DNA of 64,000 nucleotides. Source: Arthonia radiata. Its lineage: Eukaryota > Ascomycota > Arthoniomycetes > Arthoniales > Arthoniaceae. Below, one piece after another: positions 1-11,750 of the stretch (within the stretch, counting starts at the first letter, position 1; each line of letters begins with the position of its first letter). Location of the stretch: positions 1,426,001-1,490,000 of the forward strand of contig PSQN01000006.1 in the NCBI GenBank assembly GCA_002989075.1, in the 5' to 3' direction. The notes beneath the pieces are model-generated. The model saw nothing but the letters and a program-made list of their open reading frames with translations. It did no database searches and had not been told where the DNA came from. The position numbers were made by a program, and so were the translations under genes.

Positions 1-1317
1 GCGAGATTATGCATCGGGCATGTGCGGCGCGAGGTCCTCGCGACTGCGGGCGGTGCGCAGACTTCTGAGGCCGGATCGAATCGTTGTGCGTCCCGAGACG
101 GAATTTACCTACATTCAAGTCATTCAATTGCAAGTGCTTGTACGGGTCACGCGACAGAGTTTGGAAGTAAGCGCGCAAATGTCCGCAGGACTTGCCTCGT
201 TGCAGATCACGAGCAACATCACTTTCACATGCGTCACTGGAAACAAAGATGCACTTAGTGCGCAAGCTTTAGAGCATCCACACATTCTGTTTTATCACCT
301 CAAAGCCAGTGCCGGGCAGCTAGCGCACTGGTGCTATCTCAAAAGACTGCGTTTGAGACCGTTATACACCTCGGAGAGGGCTGTGCTGACGTCTGGTTTC
401 CGGGTAAGTTCACAGCGTCTACGCTCTAGCTTCTGTGGTATTTTGAGACCTAGTCAAGAGCTCATTCACCGGCTATTGCGGAAAGGAATGCATCAAGCGC
501 GTAGGGTACCCCGTGACAGTCCTCTTCAGAGCGCCACGTGCTAACACTTGAATCTCAAGATTTGCTTGCTGCCTTAGTCGATTGCGCTCAGAATGTTGGG
601 GACCTTTCGTTTCAGAACACACTCCCAGTATCAACATCGCACGCAATAGATTAATTTTGATCAAACAAAAACCCCTTCCAAAGAACACCTTGGCCCCTAG
701 CTATTGGTACTATGTTGCAACTAAGTCACCGAGTGATATAACGCTGCCACGCGCTAATTCTCTCTATGTTGAAGAACACGTTTCCTGATCATCTTATTCT
801 TCTCTATTGTTGAAAAGAAATGTGTAATCATCACGCTGTTGAGCCAATCATATGCATCGAAGCACGCCTCTTTGCAAGAGCAACGATGAAGACCACTGTT
901 CAACAGAAAGCTATGCCGTCCACTTTGTCGATTGGGCAATCTTACTGAATAGTGAAAATCAAACCGGACGTGTAATGCTTTTGGGTCACTCACAAGATTG
1001 ACGAGCAGTGTTTGCATCGTGATGCAATGGTCAATACATCTAAATAAACATCATAATCAATCAGAATTTCTTCGCGGGACGCGATCTCGAGGCGGAGTGA
1101 CACCGACCGTGTAACAGTCATATTTTGTGATTGTACACGTCGCATCCAGGAGATATCATCCAGCGCCATCACACTCGCGCTATTAAAACACTCTGAGCTC
1201 CGCATACGCTCTCGCAGAAGTATCAACTCTCTGTATTCGTTTTCTAAAGCCGTCGACAGGACGTCGAAGTTCGAAGCATTTCTAAATAGTTACACAAGGA
1301 CACTGCCTCGCCGCACC
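1..1317. other. No recognisable gene
   Basis: Reading frames here are short, overlap on both strands, and show no domain, convincing start context or intron pair. Base composition is ordinary rather than AT-rich, so there is no sign of a RIP-mutated transposon. Confidence 0.5.
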
Positions 1318-1875
1318 ATGATTAGCGCTGTGTACCTTTACCTGCACAACGCTCACAAATTCCCTTGCTCCATCACAGTCAACGGCAACCCTTATCAGAT
1401 CACGGTTTTTGTGTCGATCTGGCGTAAGCGCAAAGCCAAGTCCTCGGGTGACCCAAAGGCGTGGGCCAAAGACATGTTTGAAGCATGCGCAAACGAGAAC
1501 GTCGAGGAGTTCGAGAAGAGATTTCAGGACAAGCGGGATCAGCCTGGCGCGCAGAAGCTCCACGGGTGTGTATTGTGAGTACTAGCTAAACTCTTATTAC
1601 ATGTCTGCAAACGAATATGGCAACGGCATGGCATGCTAAAGAGCGCTGACTGCGTCGCCAGTCACAAACACCACTATCACGATCGGGCAAAAGCAGGAAA
1701 GAACTTTATGGCGATTGGGATCAAAGATATCAAGCAAGAAGATACCAAGGGAGCGGACGAGACGGATGCACTGATGATGTGCGAGGTTGAAGTGGACGCT
1801 CGGGGAATGCGCCGCGTAGCGCGGAGCACGTTGTTGACTGAAAGCCAATACGAGTTGGCGTTTAGGTCACGATGA
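1318..1875 (+). CDS. Hypothetical protein, 156 aa, two exons
   Basis: Function not recognised. Exon 1 is 1318-1574 and exon 2 is 1662-1875. The 87-nt intron has a GTGAGT donor, a GCTGAC branch site and a CAG acceptor, and splicing joins the two frames exactly (phase 2). The start has a good fungal context (CACCATG). The product is soluble, with no signal peptide or membrane segment. It has a basic patch (WRKRKAKSS), a charged helical middle, a His-rich stretch at the splice junction (HKHHYH) and an acidic/basic C-terminal third. The exon pairing is what the sequence shows; that it is a real lineage-specific gene is an inference. It stands alone in a gene-poor stretch. Confidence 0.55.
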
Positions 1876-2294
1876 GCGCTTTGCCAGTCACTCGTATGTC
1901 ATATCACCTAGGTAACAGCGCAAGTGGCCTCCGTGCATGTATGACTCTCCACGTCGCACATGTAGTAGGCTTGCGAAACGAGCGCCGCTCGAAACCTGCC
2001 GTCAGCACAACATCAATGAAGGTTCGGCTTGTGCGATGTGATGTCGTCACTACGGGAGCGATGCAGAACTGCCCTCGTTGAAGGACCTACAGCGATCGAG
2101 GGCACGAGCGGGGCCACGTCGATGAATTTCCATATTGCTCATACCAGGACAGAACGCCGCTTGGCTACAAGATGCTCGAAATGTCGAGCACATTTGCAAG
2201 ATACAGTACCGTTTTCGAAAACGCCGTATAGACAGCCAAGAGCTGGCGTAGCTGGCATTCTGTGGGATGAAGACAACACTCGTCCCATGTGAAG
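1876..2294. other. No recognisable gene
   Basis: Short overlapping frames only; nothing supported between the 156-aa gene and the MITE-like element. Confidence 0.4.
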
Positions 2295-2664
2295 GCCAGT
2301 GAAGTTAGTAGAACGGTCTCTAATAGTCGATCTTGGTAACCAACCGCTGAAAGCGGGTCAACTCTCACCTCTCAAGTAACGAGGCGGAGCGGTTATAGCC
2401 TCATTAGGTGGTTCTGGTAATAGTTTGGTAGGTATACCCAGATAAGCACTGTATAGAGTATAGGTAGAGTTTCAGGAAGATTAATACGTAAGGCGACCTT
2501 CCGATTCTGGACTAGGGCACACATACAAACGTTGCCACCGGTTACCATTGGTAACCAGTTCTTAGTTGGTTGCGGCGGTTCTGGAGCGGATCCCACGCAG
2601 ATGGTACGGAGCGGTACTGGTATAGGGCTTAATAAGCGGAGACCGCTCCACTAACTTCACTGGC
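2295..2664. mobile_element. MITE-like element with 26-bp terminal inverted repeats
   Basis: The ends 2295-2320 and 2639-2664 are inverted repeats of each other, matching at 24 of 26 positions; both outer ends read GCCAGTGAAGTTAGT. The 370-bp interior has no credible coding frame but contains further short palindromes, such as GGTTACC...GGTAACC around 2539-2555. Size, non-coding interior and terminal inverted repeats fit a non-autonomous DNA transposon. I could not find a clear target-site duplication, so the superfamily is open; the CAGTG-like tip is compatible with hAT. Confidence 0.5.
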
Positions 2665-3968
2665 ACTGAATGCTCTGCTGATGGTACTGGATTTTAGCTA
2701 ACGCCCATCAATAGTCCGGCCTGACATGAACAATGAGTGTCTCAAACGCGCTGCGGTGCTTGGCCGTGATGAAGTCTAACCCCGACTATATGGACTCCAT
2801 AAAGATCCAGCGAAAGGTCAAGCACAGGATTGTTCGAAGTGTAGAGATCGCTGTTGGTATTTGCAAGAATTGCTCATGCCTGTTGGAGGACACACCTGCT
2901 TGTTTCCCAGCGGGCAAGAAAGGAGGGGTCTACGACAAGATGACATGCGTTCCCGAATCACGGGCTGCACGCTGTTTGCAAACGCTGCATCTCGATAGCC
3001 GGAGTCAGATCTGCAAGCTGACGCAGTTGCCGCACCAGGGAACTCTGAAACGGGCTGCCAGATGTGCGATTGCTGCGTCTGAGGCTGATATGTACAGCTG
3101 TCTTGCATCTTTTCTCCCGATTCAGAAGTCTTGCATTGGAATGCCGCCCTAAGAATGCTGGGCGTACACTAACGGGCTGGCTGAACTTACAAGCGTGAAC
3201 TGCTCTGGGGTCAGAGGAACACTGAGTTTGTACTATATGCCCTGAGGCTCGTATTCATTTTGGACCCCAAGCAATAGCACAAGTAACCTGTTGTTCCTGA
3301 AGAAACATGAAGACTCATTCAGCTGCCTTTCATACCAAATGTAAGCAGTTTGGGTGAGGAAGGCCACGTGACACGAGGATCGCAAAATGCTCTTGCTATC
3401 AAAAGCACAGACCGTTTCAGTTTCCGAACTCCTGCTCCGCTCTTGCTCCGCACGTATTTGCCATATGTGCGACGCTGGGGGCCAACGACCATTGGGACGC
3501 AAAGGGATAGTATGCTCACGTCTTGCTGGCTGTTCGCACAAATTACAGTAGCAACTGGTTTGTGATATTTTCAAGCAGTATAACTTCGTGTGTCACCCAA
3601 TCGGTTTAGATCCTGCCGCCGTGGATATTGGCAAGGCCAGATCCGCCCCATCAGCTTTGCTGCTCATAAGCGCACATATACCTAGTCGCAGAGACGTGGC
3701 CGATAGAGGCTATGCCTTTGGATACGGACGGTCGTTGGCCCCCGGCGCCAACACTGGCATGAACTCGCGCAGCCCGTATCCCAAGCGACATGTAGTGGTG
3801 CTTCCTTACCTAGCAGTCTTCACAAAACAAACACGGAAGAGCTATTTGAGTGGATCTGATACGCAACCTCTTATCTATGACAGAACTATTCTCTCACATT
3901 ATTGGAATCCCGAGTCTTTTTTCATTGTCGTTTCTCATCTCTCATCGGATGTCCGCGGGCTAAACACG
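2665..3968. other. No recognisable gene
   Basis: It holds a 139-aa Cys-containing frame (2733-3152, +) and a 113-aa frame (3233-3574, -). Neither has a domain, splice signals or an advantage over the frame on the opposite strand, so I do not call a gene. Confidence 0.4.
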
Positions 3969-4484
3969 ATGCCTACCTCACGAGAATACGCCTCAAAAGC
4001 ACAATACGACAAGGAAAGAGAAATAGCTTTCGACACCGAAGATGAGTCAGACGGGAAAGGTGGCCACATCCGCTCCTATAAATGTCTGAACTGCGAGCAA
4101 AGATTCTTAACACCCTTTGCTAAATCGAGACATCTCACAAGAGGCTGCGTTACTGGGGACGTAAGTAGCACTGGCTACTCTCTCGTATAACAAACTATAC
4201 CTAATGGTAAAGCAGGGAGTGCCAGCGAACTACCGAGAGCACTACATCCGTCACAAATCAATCGCAGTCTGGGAGTGCACCAAGTGTGGCCTGGCATTTC
4301 ATGGGATCCTGGACGCGAAGAGTAACGCCCTGCAGCATGCACGGCGCAACCCGTGTGATGAGCTTCAAGTAGGCTTTCAAAAGTGGAAAAGAAGACTTGA
4401 GAGCATTTGCTGATTCCGGTAAAGAAATTAGAACTTTTGCCTCAGAGACCACGCCCCACTAAGGAGGAGGAAGATGAAGGCTAG
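3969..4484 (+). CDS. Double C2HC zinc-finger-like protein, paralog A (127 aa)
   Basis: Three exons: 3969-4160, 4216-4368 and 4446-4484. The 55- and 77-nt introns are both phase 0. The protein carries two putative zinc-binding motifs: C-x2-C-x12-H-x4-C in exon 1 (about residues 38-60) and C-x2-C-x16-H-x5-C in exon 2 (about residues 82-109). It ends in a short acidic tail. The gene at 6226-6714 is a clear paralog: both have exons 1 and 2 of 192 and 153 nt, the same Cys/His spacing, and shared blocks EREI.FDT, DGKGG and YREH. Small size and lack of a signal peptide suggest an intracellular nucleic-acid- or protein-binding role; that is inference. Exon 3 is the least certain part: without the last splice, translation stops at 4413. 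The start at 3969 matches the paralog; the frame is open further upstream but unsupported. Confidence 0.7.
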
Positions 4485-6225
4485 CAGTGATCGCGAGACG
4501 CAGTCAGTCGCATAACCATGGAGGAAAGCGCTCAAGGTGCGAGGGAGACAGAATCAGATACCTGTGAACTCGGTAAGGCACGGTATCGCACGTCGAGCTA
4601 GCTTGGCGGGCCCTTCCATTAGGCCGTGCCATTCACCATCAGCACAGCCGCTGTAAATTAAGACCAATATAGCGGTATCCATAGGTAATTTCGGGAACGA
4701 GGGTAGGCACAAGAGGGTAACATAGCACTGCCATAGACTCGCAAGTATACTTGAATTGAGGCCCTGCGAAAACCGCTGCGCTAGATGACAAGTTCCGAAT
4801 GCCGGCAGTAAGTGGACAGGTCTCGAAGATCGTATTGCTGCAGGTCATAAGCAGAAAAGTTCTCGTTAGAGCCACTCAGCAGAATCTTCGGCAGGTGGGA
4901 GAATCGTCTGTAATTTCGGGAGTTATTTGCTATGCCGGCTCTTTATAGTCTGTATAGTTTTTGGGTAGACAGGACCATGTATGCGTATGTGCTCTACATC
5001 TCGGTTCTCAGCCGTGCCGTCGGACCATAAGGCTGGGTTCTGGGTTGGAAGCCAGCTTTCGCGGCTGAGATAGCCGTCACAGCATACACAATAGCTCGCA
5101 ATCATTAGAGGACAGGATGACAAACTGAGAAGAAATAGCGGGTGTCTATGACAGAATGCCACGTGTCGCCCACCCAAGGATTGTATTATGCTTGCAGACG
5201 CTATATCCCGACCGTTAAAGTAGGATTTCTGAAGCTCCTACAACTTTTGCACTAGTACTTTGAAACGCGTTGACGGATGTGCGATAAGCGCACCTGATCT
5301 GCAGGAGCCCCGGGTGTTAAATTCATCACCCAGCAGAGCGCGATTGGGGATCGGCCGAAGATGAGTTCTCGACGGAGCGATGAGGATTCAAGTAGGAGCG
5401 ATGAGGATTCATGCACGGGCCTATCGACTGTTACGAGAGGAGTCGTCGCTGAAGAAGACGGATTGATTACTGTTTGGTAGTCCTTAACTATCACGGCCCA
5501 TAGCTACCGTGCGTGACACGTGAGCACAAACGAGAAGGAAGTACTAGATTTGAGACACTTGGATCACGGGTGTCGGAACCCTTACGGAAGATCGTTGAGC
5601 CGAGTCTAGCCGGAGATATCAATGTATTCCTAAATATTCGCACAAGTCTACTTTATCCTTTCACGTACAGCATATGCTACAGTAGTATGAACGCCATTAA
5701 AAGCAAAGTATCGTCGAGTGTCGATCTGTTGCTAGAGACTCCGTCGTTGTCCGAGGACTAAAGCGTCAGAGGAGTGTTATGTGGCTTCTTTGCAGATGTA
5801 ATGATTATGGCCATGTGGTGAGTACCAATTGACAATTGGTAGTGATTGCTATTTGGGAACTAACATGCATCCTGCCTACAGAATTCCTTCAACAAAACTG
5901 GAAACGCAGCTTGGATCTTCCTGCTATGCGCATGAGCTACGTAACTCAGCAAGATACGATCTGTCCTTGAGTGCGTTATGCATCTAAGCTCCTGAGCTGC
6001 TGTAGTGGCAGAGACACGGCCAATGCAGGATACAAATAGTTGTTCCATCCCCTAGCATTCATTGAAAGTCTTTCTCTAAAAACAATCTGATCCAAGCCAA
6101 TACGCAATCTCTTTTTTTTACAACAAAGCTTACATTTCACACCCTCGGTTTACAAATCGTGTTTCAATTTGTTCTACTACAGCTCGTCGAACGTACATTT
6201 CATCGAAGTACGCATATCGTAGACT
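4485..6225. other. Gene-poor spacer between the zinc-finger paralogs
   Basis: No supported gene. It holds a short direct repeat (5374-5415) and an 82-aa frame (5513-5761, +) without family or splice support. Confidence 0.4.
5374..5415. repeat. 21-bp direct repeat, two copies
   Basis: Two adjacent 21-bp copies sharing GGAGCGATGAGGATTCA, differing only near the end of the unit. No function is apparent. Confidence 0.6.
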
Positions 6226-6714
6226 ATGTCATCCTCAGCAAGAACTACAGACCGCAACAAGAATACAGCCGAAAGGGAAATATCCTTCGACACTCGCCTT
6301 ACTCCAGACGGGAAAGGGGGCAACTTTCTCACCCACTGGTGTCAGAACTGCAAACAAATGTTTAAGGGGAAACCAAACGCAACCCATCATCTAGACGAAG
6401 GCTGCAACACGGGAGAGGTGAGTGTGCTCAAAATTATGAGCAAGTAATGCTTCTAATCATAAAATTAGGGAGTCGGAGCTGAATATCGAGAACACTTTCT
6501 CCGTAACCCGTCTCACGACGTTTGGAGGTGCACGAAATGTAATAAGGAATTCAATAACGGACAGTTTTCGAAAAGCCACGTTATCAGACACGCGAGGGAG
6601 TCCCCGTGTGATGGGTTGAAAGTAAGTAGGGGAGGGTTTCACAGAAGTCTCGATAGTGCTGTACTAACATGAACGTAGCCGCTTCAGCTTCTGCCTGAGA
6701 ACCAACCTAAGTAG
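6226..6714 (+). CDS. Double C2HC zinc-finger-like protein, paralog B (126 aa)
   Basis: Three exons: 6226-6417, 6469-6621 and 6679-6714. The introns are 51 and 57 nt, both phase 0; the second has a perfect TACTAAC branch site before its TAG acceptor. The motifs have the same spacing as paralog A: C-x2-C-x12-H-x4-C, then C-x2-C-x16-H-x5-C. Shared blocks are EREI.FDT, DGKGG, YREH and W.CTKC. The C-terminus (PLQLLPENQPK) differs from the acidic tail of A, so the third exon has diverged most. Identical lengths of the first two exons and intact frames in both copies mean a gene duplication with both copies kept under constraint. The function is unknown. Confidence 0.75.
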
Positions 6715-8456
6715 CCGATGAATTGGGGCGTTCAGTATGCTAGACTAGCAATCATCGCGACATATAGCCAGTGGCCAGCCTGCAAAGGAATCCAAACTAG
6801 GGTCGAGACAGAATACCTTCTGTAGAGCAGCATGTTCGTGAGCACACCGCAGCACAGAGATCAGCCCAGCATTCCTGTTCTAGACTTGCTTCCGTTCCCC
6901 CTCCTAGAACATTGCTCTTCATATCTTGATCACTCTCGCTTTCCATTTCAAGCTGAATGCTAGACGCAGCGTATTGGTCACATATACCTAGTACGCTACA
7001 GCTCTTGATTCTCTATCGCCTCATCGGCACATACTCGTGTGTTGCGAGCATTCACCCGCGACGCCGACATCGACTTTGTTCCATACAACGTCAATGTACG
7101 CAAACTGTTGCTTCGGTCCCTCCCAGCTCACACCCTTCTCGGCCCATTAGGCTCGCGCCATAAGTCGAGCACGAGGCCAAACAAAACGTCGAGACATGCC
7201 TGGGAGCCAAAGAGCGCGTCGAAGTCATGCAGGTAGAGTTTCCGGGTTCCGAGGATGCTGCGAAGCTTGAACACCACGTCGGATGACTTTCATGCTCTAC
7301 TTAGAGTATGCTAGTCGGCCGGCCGCATGTGCTGTCGCAACGTCAAATGAGTCCAGCTATTTGCAGACACCAACAGCGTGGAGCACAGCGCATGCCATTC
7401 TTCTCTTAGATTGAGGAAGTTCAAGAATGGAGACTAAAGAAGCGGCGCAGGACTGACAGTAAGACACACACATCGTAGCACCAGCGTGATGAGGCGCGGA
7501 CATATCGGATTGATGATAGAAAGTCATCGCACAAAACCGGAGTAATCCCTGCTACAACGTATAATCCATTAGGCCTCAGCAAAGAGGGCATCGCTTGAGA
7601 TACTTTGCGCAGAGAACATATACCCTGAACGAGTGACCAGACGTGCAATACATATCGTCAATCGCACACATGCATAGCACAAAGCAATTCTGACTTCCGG
7701 CATCAGACCTACACGTTCAGCACAGCAGACAGTTACTTTTGCTTCTAGGGCGCGCGCATTGACTTGATGACTAGGTAGCCGGCGTAGCGGGCGATGCTGG
7801 GTCCAGAGGCACCACGCTACTGCGTACAGGCTCTGCGCACAGGCTCTGCGGAAAGCCATCTGGTGCGGACTAGTTGTCCGTCAATTCGCCCTCGCTTGGC
7901 ACTCGTGTACCGCTGTGCTTGGACTTACTAGCTTAAGCAAGAGTGGGGGCTTTGTTGCGTCCCTAGGGTGAAAGCATCCGTGGAGGCCGTTAATTGGGTA
8001 GATGTGTTCCATTAGAAGAGGCTTCGGCGATTGGAACACAACTATATCCCTAGTGATGAGTCAGTGTATGAACAGGTGTAGTAATGAGAAAGGAGACTAT
8101 AGCACTCTCGTTGACTGCCAAGTACATTACGGCAGAGTCTTCGGTCACGTGAACGCGGGCTCCGTTCAACAACCACACCGCCCGGGCCTCACTATTGATA
8201 CTAAGGACTACGGGCTGCTGGCTATGTCCGACGGGTATGAGAAGAAGAAGAACTGGATGGGTCAGGTATTAGCCGCTTGGCTAGCATAATTAGTATATAT
8301 GCTGTTGAAGGACAGAGGTCAATATGATATGATCACATCTTACATCTTGTCAGGACCAGAGCGAGTGACTAAAGCTCCATTCATATTGCGTCAGATCATT
8401 CGTGGTCGCCTCGCCCACAGCATGCAGCGCGTCTGCGTCGTACTCTCTGCCTGCCC
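6715..8456. other. No recognisable gene
   Basis: Several 60-100 aa frames on both strands, for example 8002-8289 (+, 95 aa) and 7569-7859 (-), but none has a domain, paralog or splice support. Confidence 0.4.
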
Positions 8457-10973
8457 TCAAGCCGACGTCTCAGCATGCTTTCTGCGCCCACCAAAGAACG
8501 TCCTAGTGCGCGACTTGTCTCGCCCTTTTTTCTTCTCCTCCTTTCCAGCACCGCGCCCTCGATCATCATCAGCTGACGGCTCTTTGGGGTTGTACTTGTC
8601 CTTGTAGATCCAGCTGTTGCCCGCCATGCTGACACCCTGCTTCTCAGCCCGTCTGTAATACTCAGCAGCCTTCGCAAGGTCCTTCTTGCATCCAACACCC
8701 TTCGCATAGCAGAAGCCGGCTTCTGACAATGCGTCGGCGTCGCCCCATCCGGCCGCAATCTCAAAACAGCGCAGAGCCAGCGCCTTGTCCTGTTGGATAC
8801 CCCAGCCGTTCAAGTAGCTCACCCCGAGCTCGTAGATGGACAGAGCCAGCTGGGCTTTGTGCTGCTTCTGTCGCATTTTGTCTTGCGGACCTCCAAAGGA
8901 AGGCGGCAGCAGATGGTCTGGCGCTTCCTTGTCGACCTCTAGCCTCGAGATATCGACAGCTTTGCGTAGCCAGAGCACCGCTTCTTGTTGGTTCGGACGC
9001 ATGCCCCAGCCGTGTCGACATGCAAGCGCATACAACAGCATGGCGGAGGGAAGCCCGGCCCGAGCGGCGATGCGCAAATGATACGTGGCTCTCTGCACAT
9101 TGCCGCTCTCGTGCAGCTCAATACCTTTGACCAAATGGTCCGCCGCAGGTACTTGGTCAGGAGTAGGTGTGTGCGTGTCTCTGAACGGATCCTTAGTCCG
9201 CTTCTTGTCAATCGACCTGCGCGGTTTATCTTCGGATTTGCGGTGAAGATAAGGCACTCGCTCGGTCTCGCGGGAAGGCTTCGAGGTTATGGGAGATGCG
9301 GTTGATGACTTCGGCGACACAGTATTGGACTTCTTCGGCGTTGTGTTGGGTAGAGGCTGTGCGATGCCTTCTTCGTGAAAACGACTCTGACCCTGTGGAG
9401 GACGAGAGACACCTTCGTCGTGAGAGCGTGACCGAGCAATAGAGGGACGATCGTCTTCGGGGGGCTCGGGCGGAATCTTAGCGATGAAGTCGTTGTAGGA
9501 AGCTTGAGGCTTATGAAGCGCAGTCTTGGCAGGTTGCGGGTCCGGTGAAGGCACATCGGCAATGGTAGGCAATGTTGGTTCTCTTTCAAGCCGCAAGTCA
9601 GGCTCTGGCTCTGAAGGCGTGACAGGGCCTTTCGCGTGGCCGTGTGCGCTATCTGGCTTTTGACTCTTCGTTTGGCCGTCGGAATCGTACGTGGGGTGAT
9701 CCCATTCGAACTGATGAGCAAGCCAACTTTGTGCCTTGAAAGATCCGTTTGAGACGACTTTACGTCCTCGAGGCAAGGCGTACCTAGCATAGGTATAGGA
9801 AGCGCCGTTAGGGTCAGATTGCTTCGGCGCTCGCTCATCGTCAGTCAAATGGACGGATGCATTGTCATCGGCCCATGGTTGCGAAGGTGCTTCGAGGTCT
9901 TGAACGGACTCCTGGAACGAGAACCCATCGATTGAGGGGCGGACGGTATCGTTGTCGGCAGTGAGCGTGCGGGTTGACTGATCAAACGAGGGTCGTGAGT
10001 CCATAGAAGGCCGCTTCTGCATTCGCAAAGCGGGACTAATAGGTCTCGAGAAGTTCATGGATCGGCGCGGTGGTCCTTGCAATTCGGAATTGGATATCTC
10101 TGATGAAATGGATGGGGACCGCCTGCCGTTGAGTGTCGGTGAGAAGGGCGAGCGAGGTCTGTCTCGCATACTCTTCAATGACGGCTTCCTCTGATAGCTA
10201 GTCAGATCGTAGGGATCGCTTTGAAAGGACATAGCGTCAGAGTCATCACCGCTGTCCATCCGAACAGAGCGAATGCTAGGCTGGCCTCTTGGTGAGCGCG
10301 GCGCCGCGAAATGGGGCTTGTAAGGCGGAGCTAGACCGTGATTCAACGAGGAGCTCGACTTCAGAGACTCGTTCGTGGGTGCTTTCCGCGGAGGCTCCGG
10401 AGCAAAGTCAACCCGCGAAGTGTCGGAGAAGTCATTGTGAATGGGCTCAGGGGACATGGACCGTGGCGTAAATTGTTGCATGGCATTCAAGTCCGGCGAA
10501 CGCTCTTCTGACACAGGTGCCAAAGCCGGTTTCTCGTACGAAGACGCGTCTGCGAAGAGCCCCAAGGATGTGTCATCTCCGTGTATGGAAGGGTAGAAGG
10601 AGGTATGTTTGTTCTGAGATCGAGAGACTTCGGGATTGTTTCCTGGTTGCCCTGATCGCGGCGGCGATGGGGCTTTCGTCTGTTCTCCATGTTGGAAAGG
10701 CCGAGAGAAGTAGCCTGGCCGCGGCTTGCCGAACTCGTTTGCAACGGTTAACGGTGGTAAGCGGCTAATCCGTCGCCCATCCTGCTCCTCAAATCTTGCG
10801 GCAAGCAAACGTCCCTGCTGAGCGAACGCATCAAGAGGAGACAGCGCCGGCGGCACTTCGCCAGAGCGGGGTGACGGAGGGATCTCGTTCGGAGAGGGCG
10901 TTCCCAGTCTTTGAGGATTGAAGAAGGAAGAGGTTTGGGAGAGGTCGATGTGTTGTGGGCGAGAGGATGCCAT
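8457..10973 (-). CDS. Sel1-repeat (HCP-like) protein, Nif1/Dsf2 type, 838 aa
   Basis: A single-exon gene. Roughly the first 600 residues are low-complexity and rich in Ser, Pro, Arg and Asp, with many SP/TP sites, as expected of a disordered, phosphorylated tail. About residues 620-785 form Sel1-like (TPR-related) repeats, recognised by A.LLYALACRHGWG, GVSYLNGWG and GFCYAKGVG. The C-terminus is basic and lacks a CaaX box, which argues against the prenylated chitin-synthase activator Skt5/Chs4. The architecture best matches fission-yeast Nif1 and budding-yeast Dsf2. Nif1 is known to interact with the mitotic inducer kinase Nim1; a cell-cycle or polarity scaffold role here is inferred from family only. 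The start at 10973 opens directly into a conserved-looking N-terminal block (SFFNPQRLGTPSPNE). Confidence 0.85.
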   Translation of the reverse strand: MASSRPQHIDLSQTSSFFNPQRLGTPSPNEIPPSPRSGEVPPALSPLDAFAQQGRLLAARFEEQDGRRISRLPPLTVANEFGKPRPGYFSRPFQHGEQTKAPSPPRSGQPGNNPEVSRSQNKHTSFYPSIHGDDTSLGLFADASSYEKPALAPVSEERSPDLNAMQQFTPRSMSPEPIHNDFSDTSRVDFAPEPPRKAPTNESLKSSSSLNHGLAPPYKPHFAAPRSPRGQPSIRSVRMDSGDDSDAMSFQSDPYDLTSYQRKPSLKSMRDRPRSPFSPTLNGRRSPSISSEISNSELQGPPRRSMNFSRPISPALRMQKRPSMDSRPSFDQSTRTLTADNDTVRPSIDGFSFQESVQDLEAPSQPWADDNASVHLTDDERAPKQSDPNGASYTYARYALPRGRKVVSNGSFKAQSWLAHQFEWDHPTYDSDGQTKSQKPDSAHGHAKGPVTPSEPEPDLRLEREPTLPTIADVPSPDPQPAKTALHKPQASYNDFIAKIPPEPPEDDRPSIARSRSHDEGVSRPPQGQSRFHEEGIAQPLPNTTPKKSNTVSPKSSTASPITSKPSRETERVPYLHRKSEDKPRRSIDKKRTKDPFRDTHTPTPDQVPAADHLVKGIELHESGNVQRATYHLRIAARAGLPSAMLLYALACRHGWGMRPNQQEAVLWLRKAVDISRLEVDKEAPDHLLPPSFGGPQDKMRQKQHKAQLALSIYELGVSYLNGWGIQQDKALALRCFEIAAGWGDADALSEAGFCYAKGVGCKKDLAKAAEYYRRAEKQGVSMAGNSWIYKDKYNPKEPSADDDRGRGAGKEEKKKGRDKSRTRTFFGGRRKHAETSA

Positions 10974-11750
10974 GACAATGAGGTCCTGAAGAGGATTCTT
11001 GAAGATCTGAGGCGCCCTGTCCGCCCATGCGATGCTGCGCGGAAGTATGGACGGGTCACAAAAGGGTCGATGGTGTCCTCTTCACGTCTGCTTAAGCTGA
11101 TTGTCGGGTTCGCTGCAGAGAGGATCAGGAGCAGCAGAATGGATGGCAACGAGCAGCGAGAGGCGGTTCTTCGAACTTCGAAGAGAAGATCATGTAGAGG
11201 AGACGAGGGCGGAAGTACGGCGTTGGCGGCGTAAGATGGAAAGTGCACTGATATTAGGGGGCATGGTGGTGTAAGGAGCTCGGAGGGGCGTCAATAGCCG
11301 CAGGGTTCACTGTGCTCGGTTCATCTTTCCCGCTCTGCCGGCGCCAAGGCCCACTGACACGCTTTCGCCCCTTGAACACTAAGCTGCTTTCGTCTTAGCT
11401 TACGGAGATCGTAGTAAGCCTAGACCTTTTTGTCTAAATTAGCAGCCTTCTCCAAGATCTTGAACGCCTCTTTGTGGAGGCTACTGCAGGCAGCGCTGCT
11501 ACACCATTCCATGGTGTTGCCAAAGTCACTCAAAGATGGCTGTTCATGCACAGCAGAGTCGTCCTTCACGCAATAGGTGGGCAGTGTTACCCAACGCCAA
11601 CCTCATACGCCGCTGCTCGACGGCTCTCGTGAAAGGGAGCCTCAACAAGGCATTCATGCGAGCCGACGGGTTATGAGTGAGGACGACTCTTCATGATGCC
11701 ATTCAAACAGATTAGAAATAAGAGGAGCTCACACCGCATGACCGCCACCA
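10974..11750. other. Intergenic: 5' flank of the Sel1-repeat gene and 3' flank of the DUF1776 gene
   Basis: No supported gene. Frames on either strand here extend or shadow the Sel1-repeat gene's upstream region. Confidence 0.5.

Noticed and set aside
2733-3152. 139-aa Cys-containing frame
   Set aside because: Cys spacing fits no known cluster and an equally long frame lies opposite.
9287-9838. 183-aa minus-strand frame
   Set aside because: Alternative frame inside the Sel1-repeat gene.
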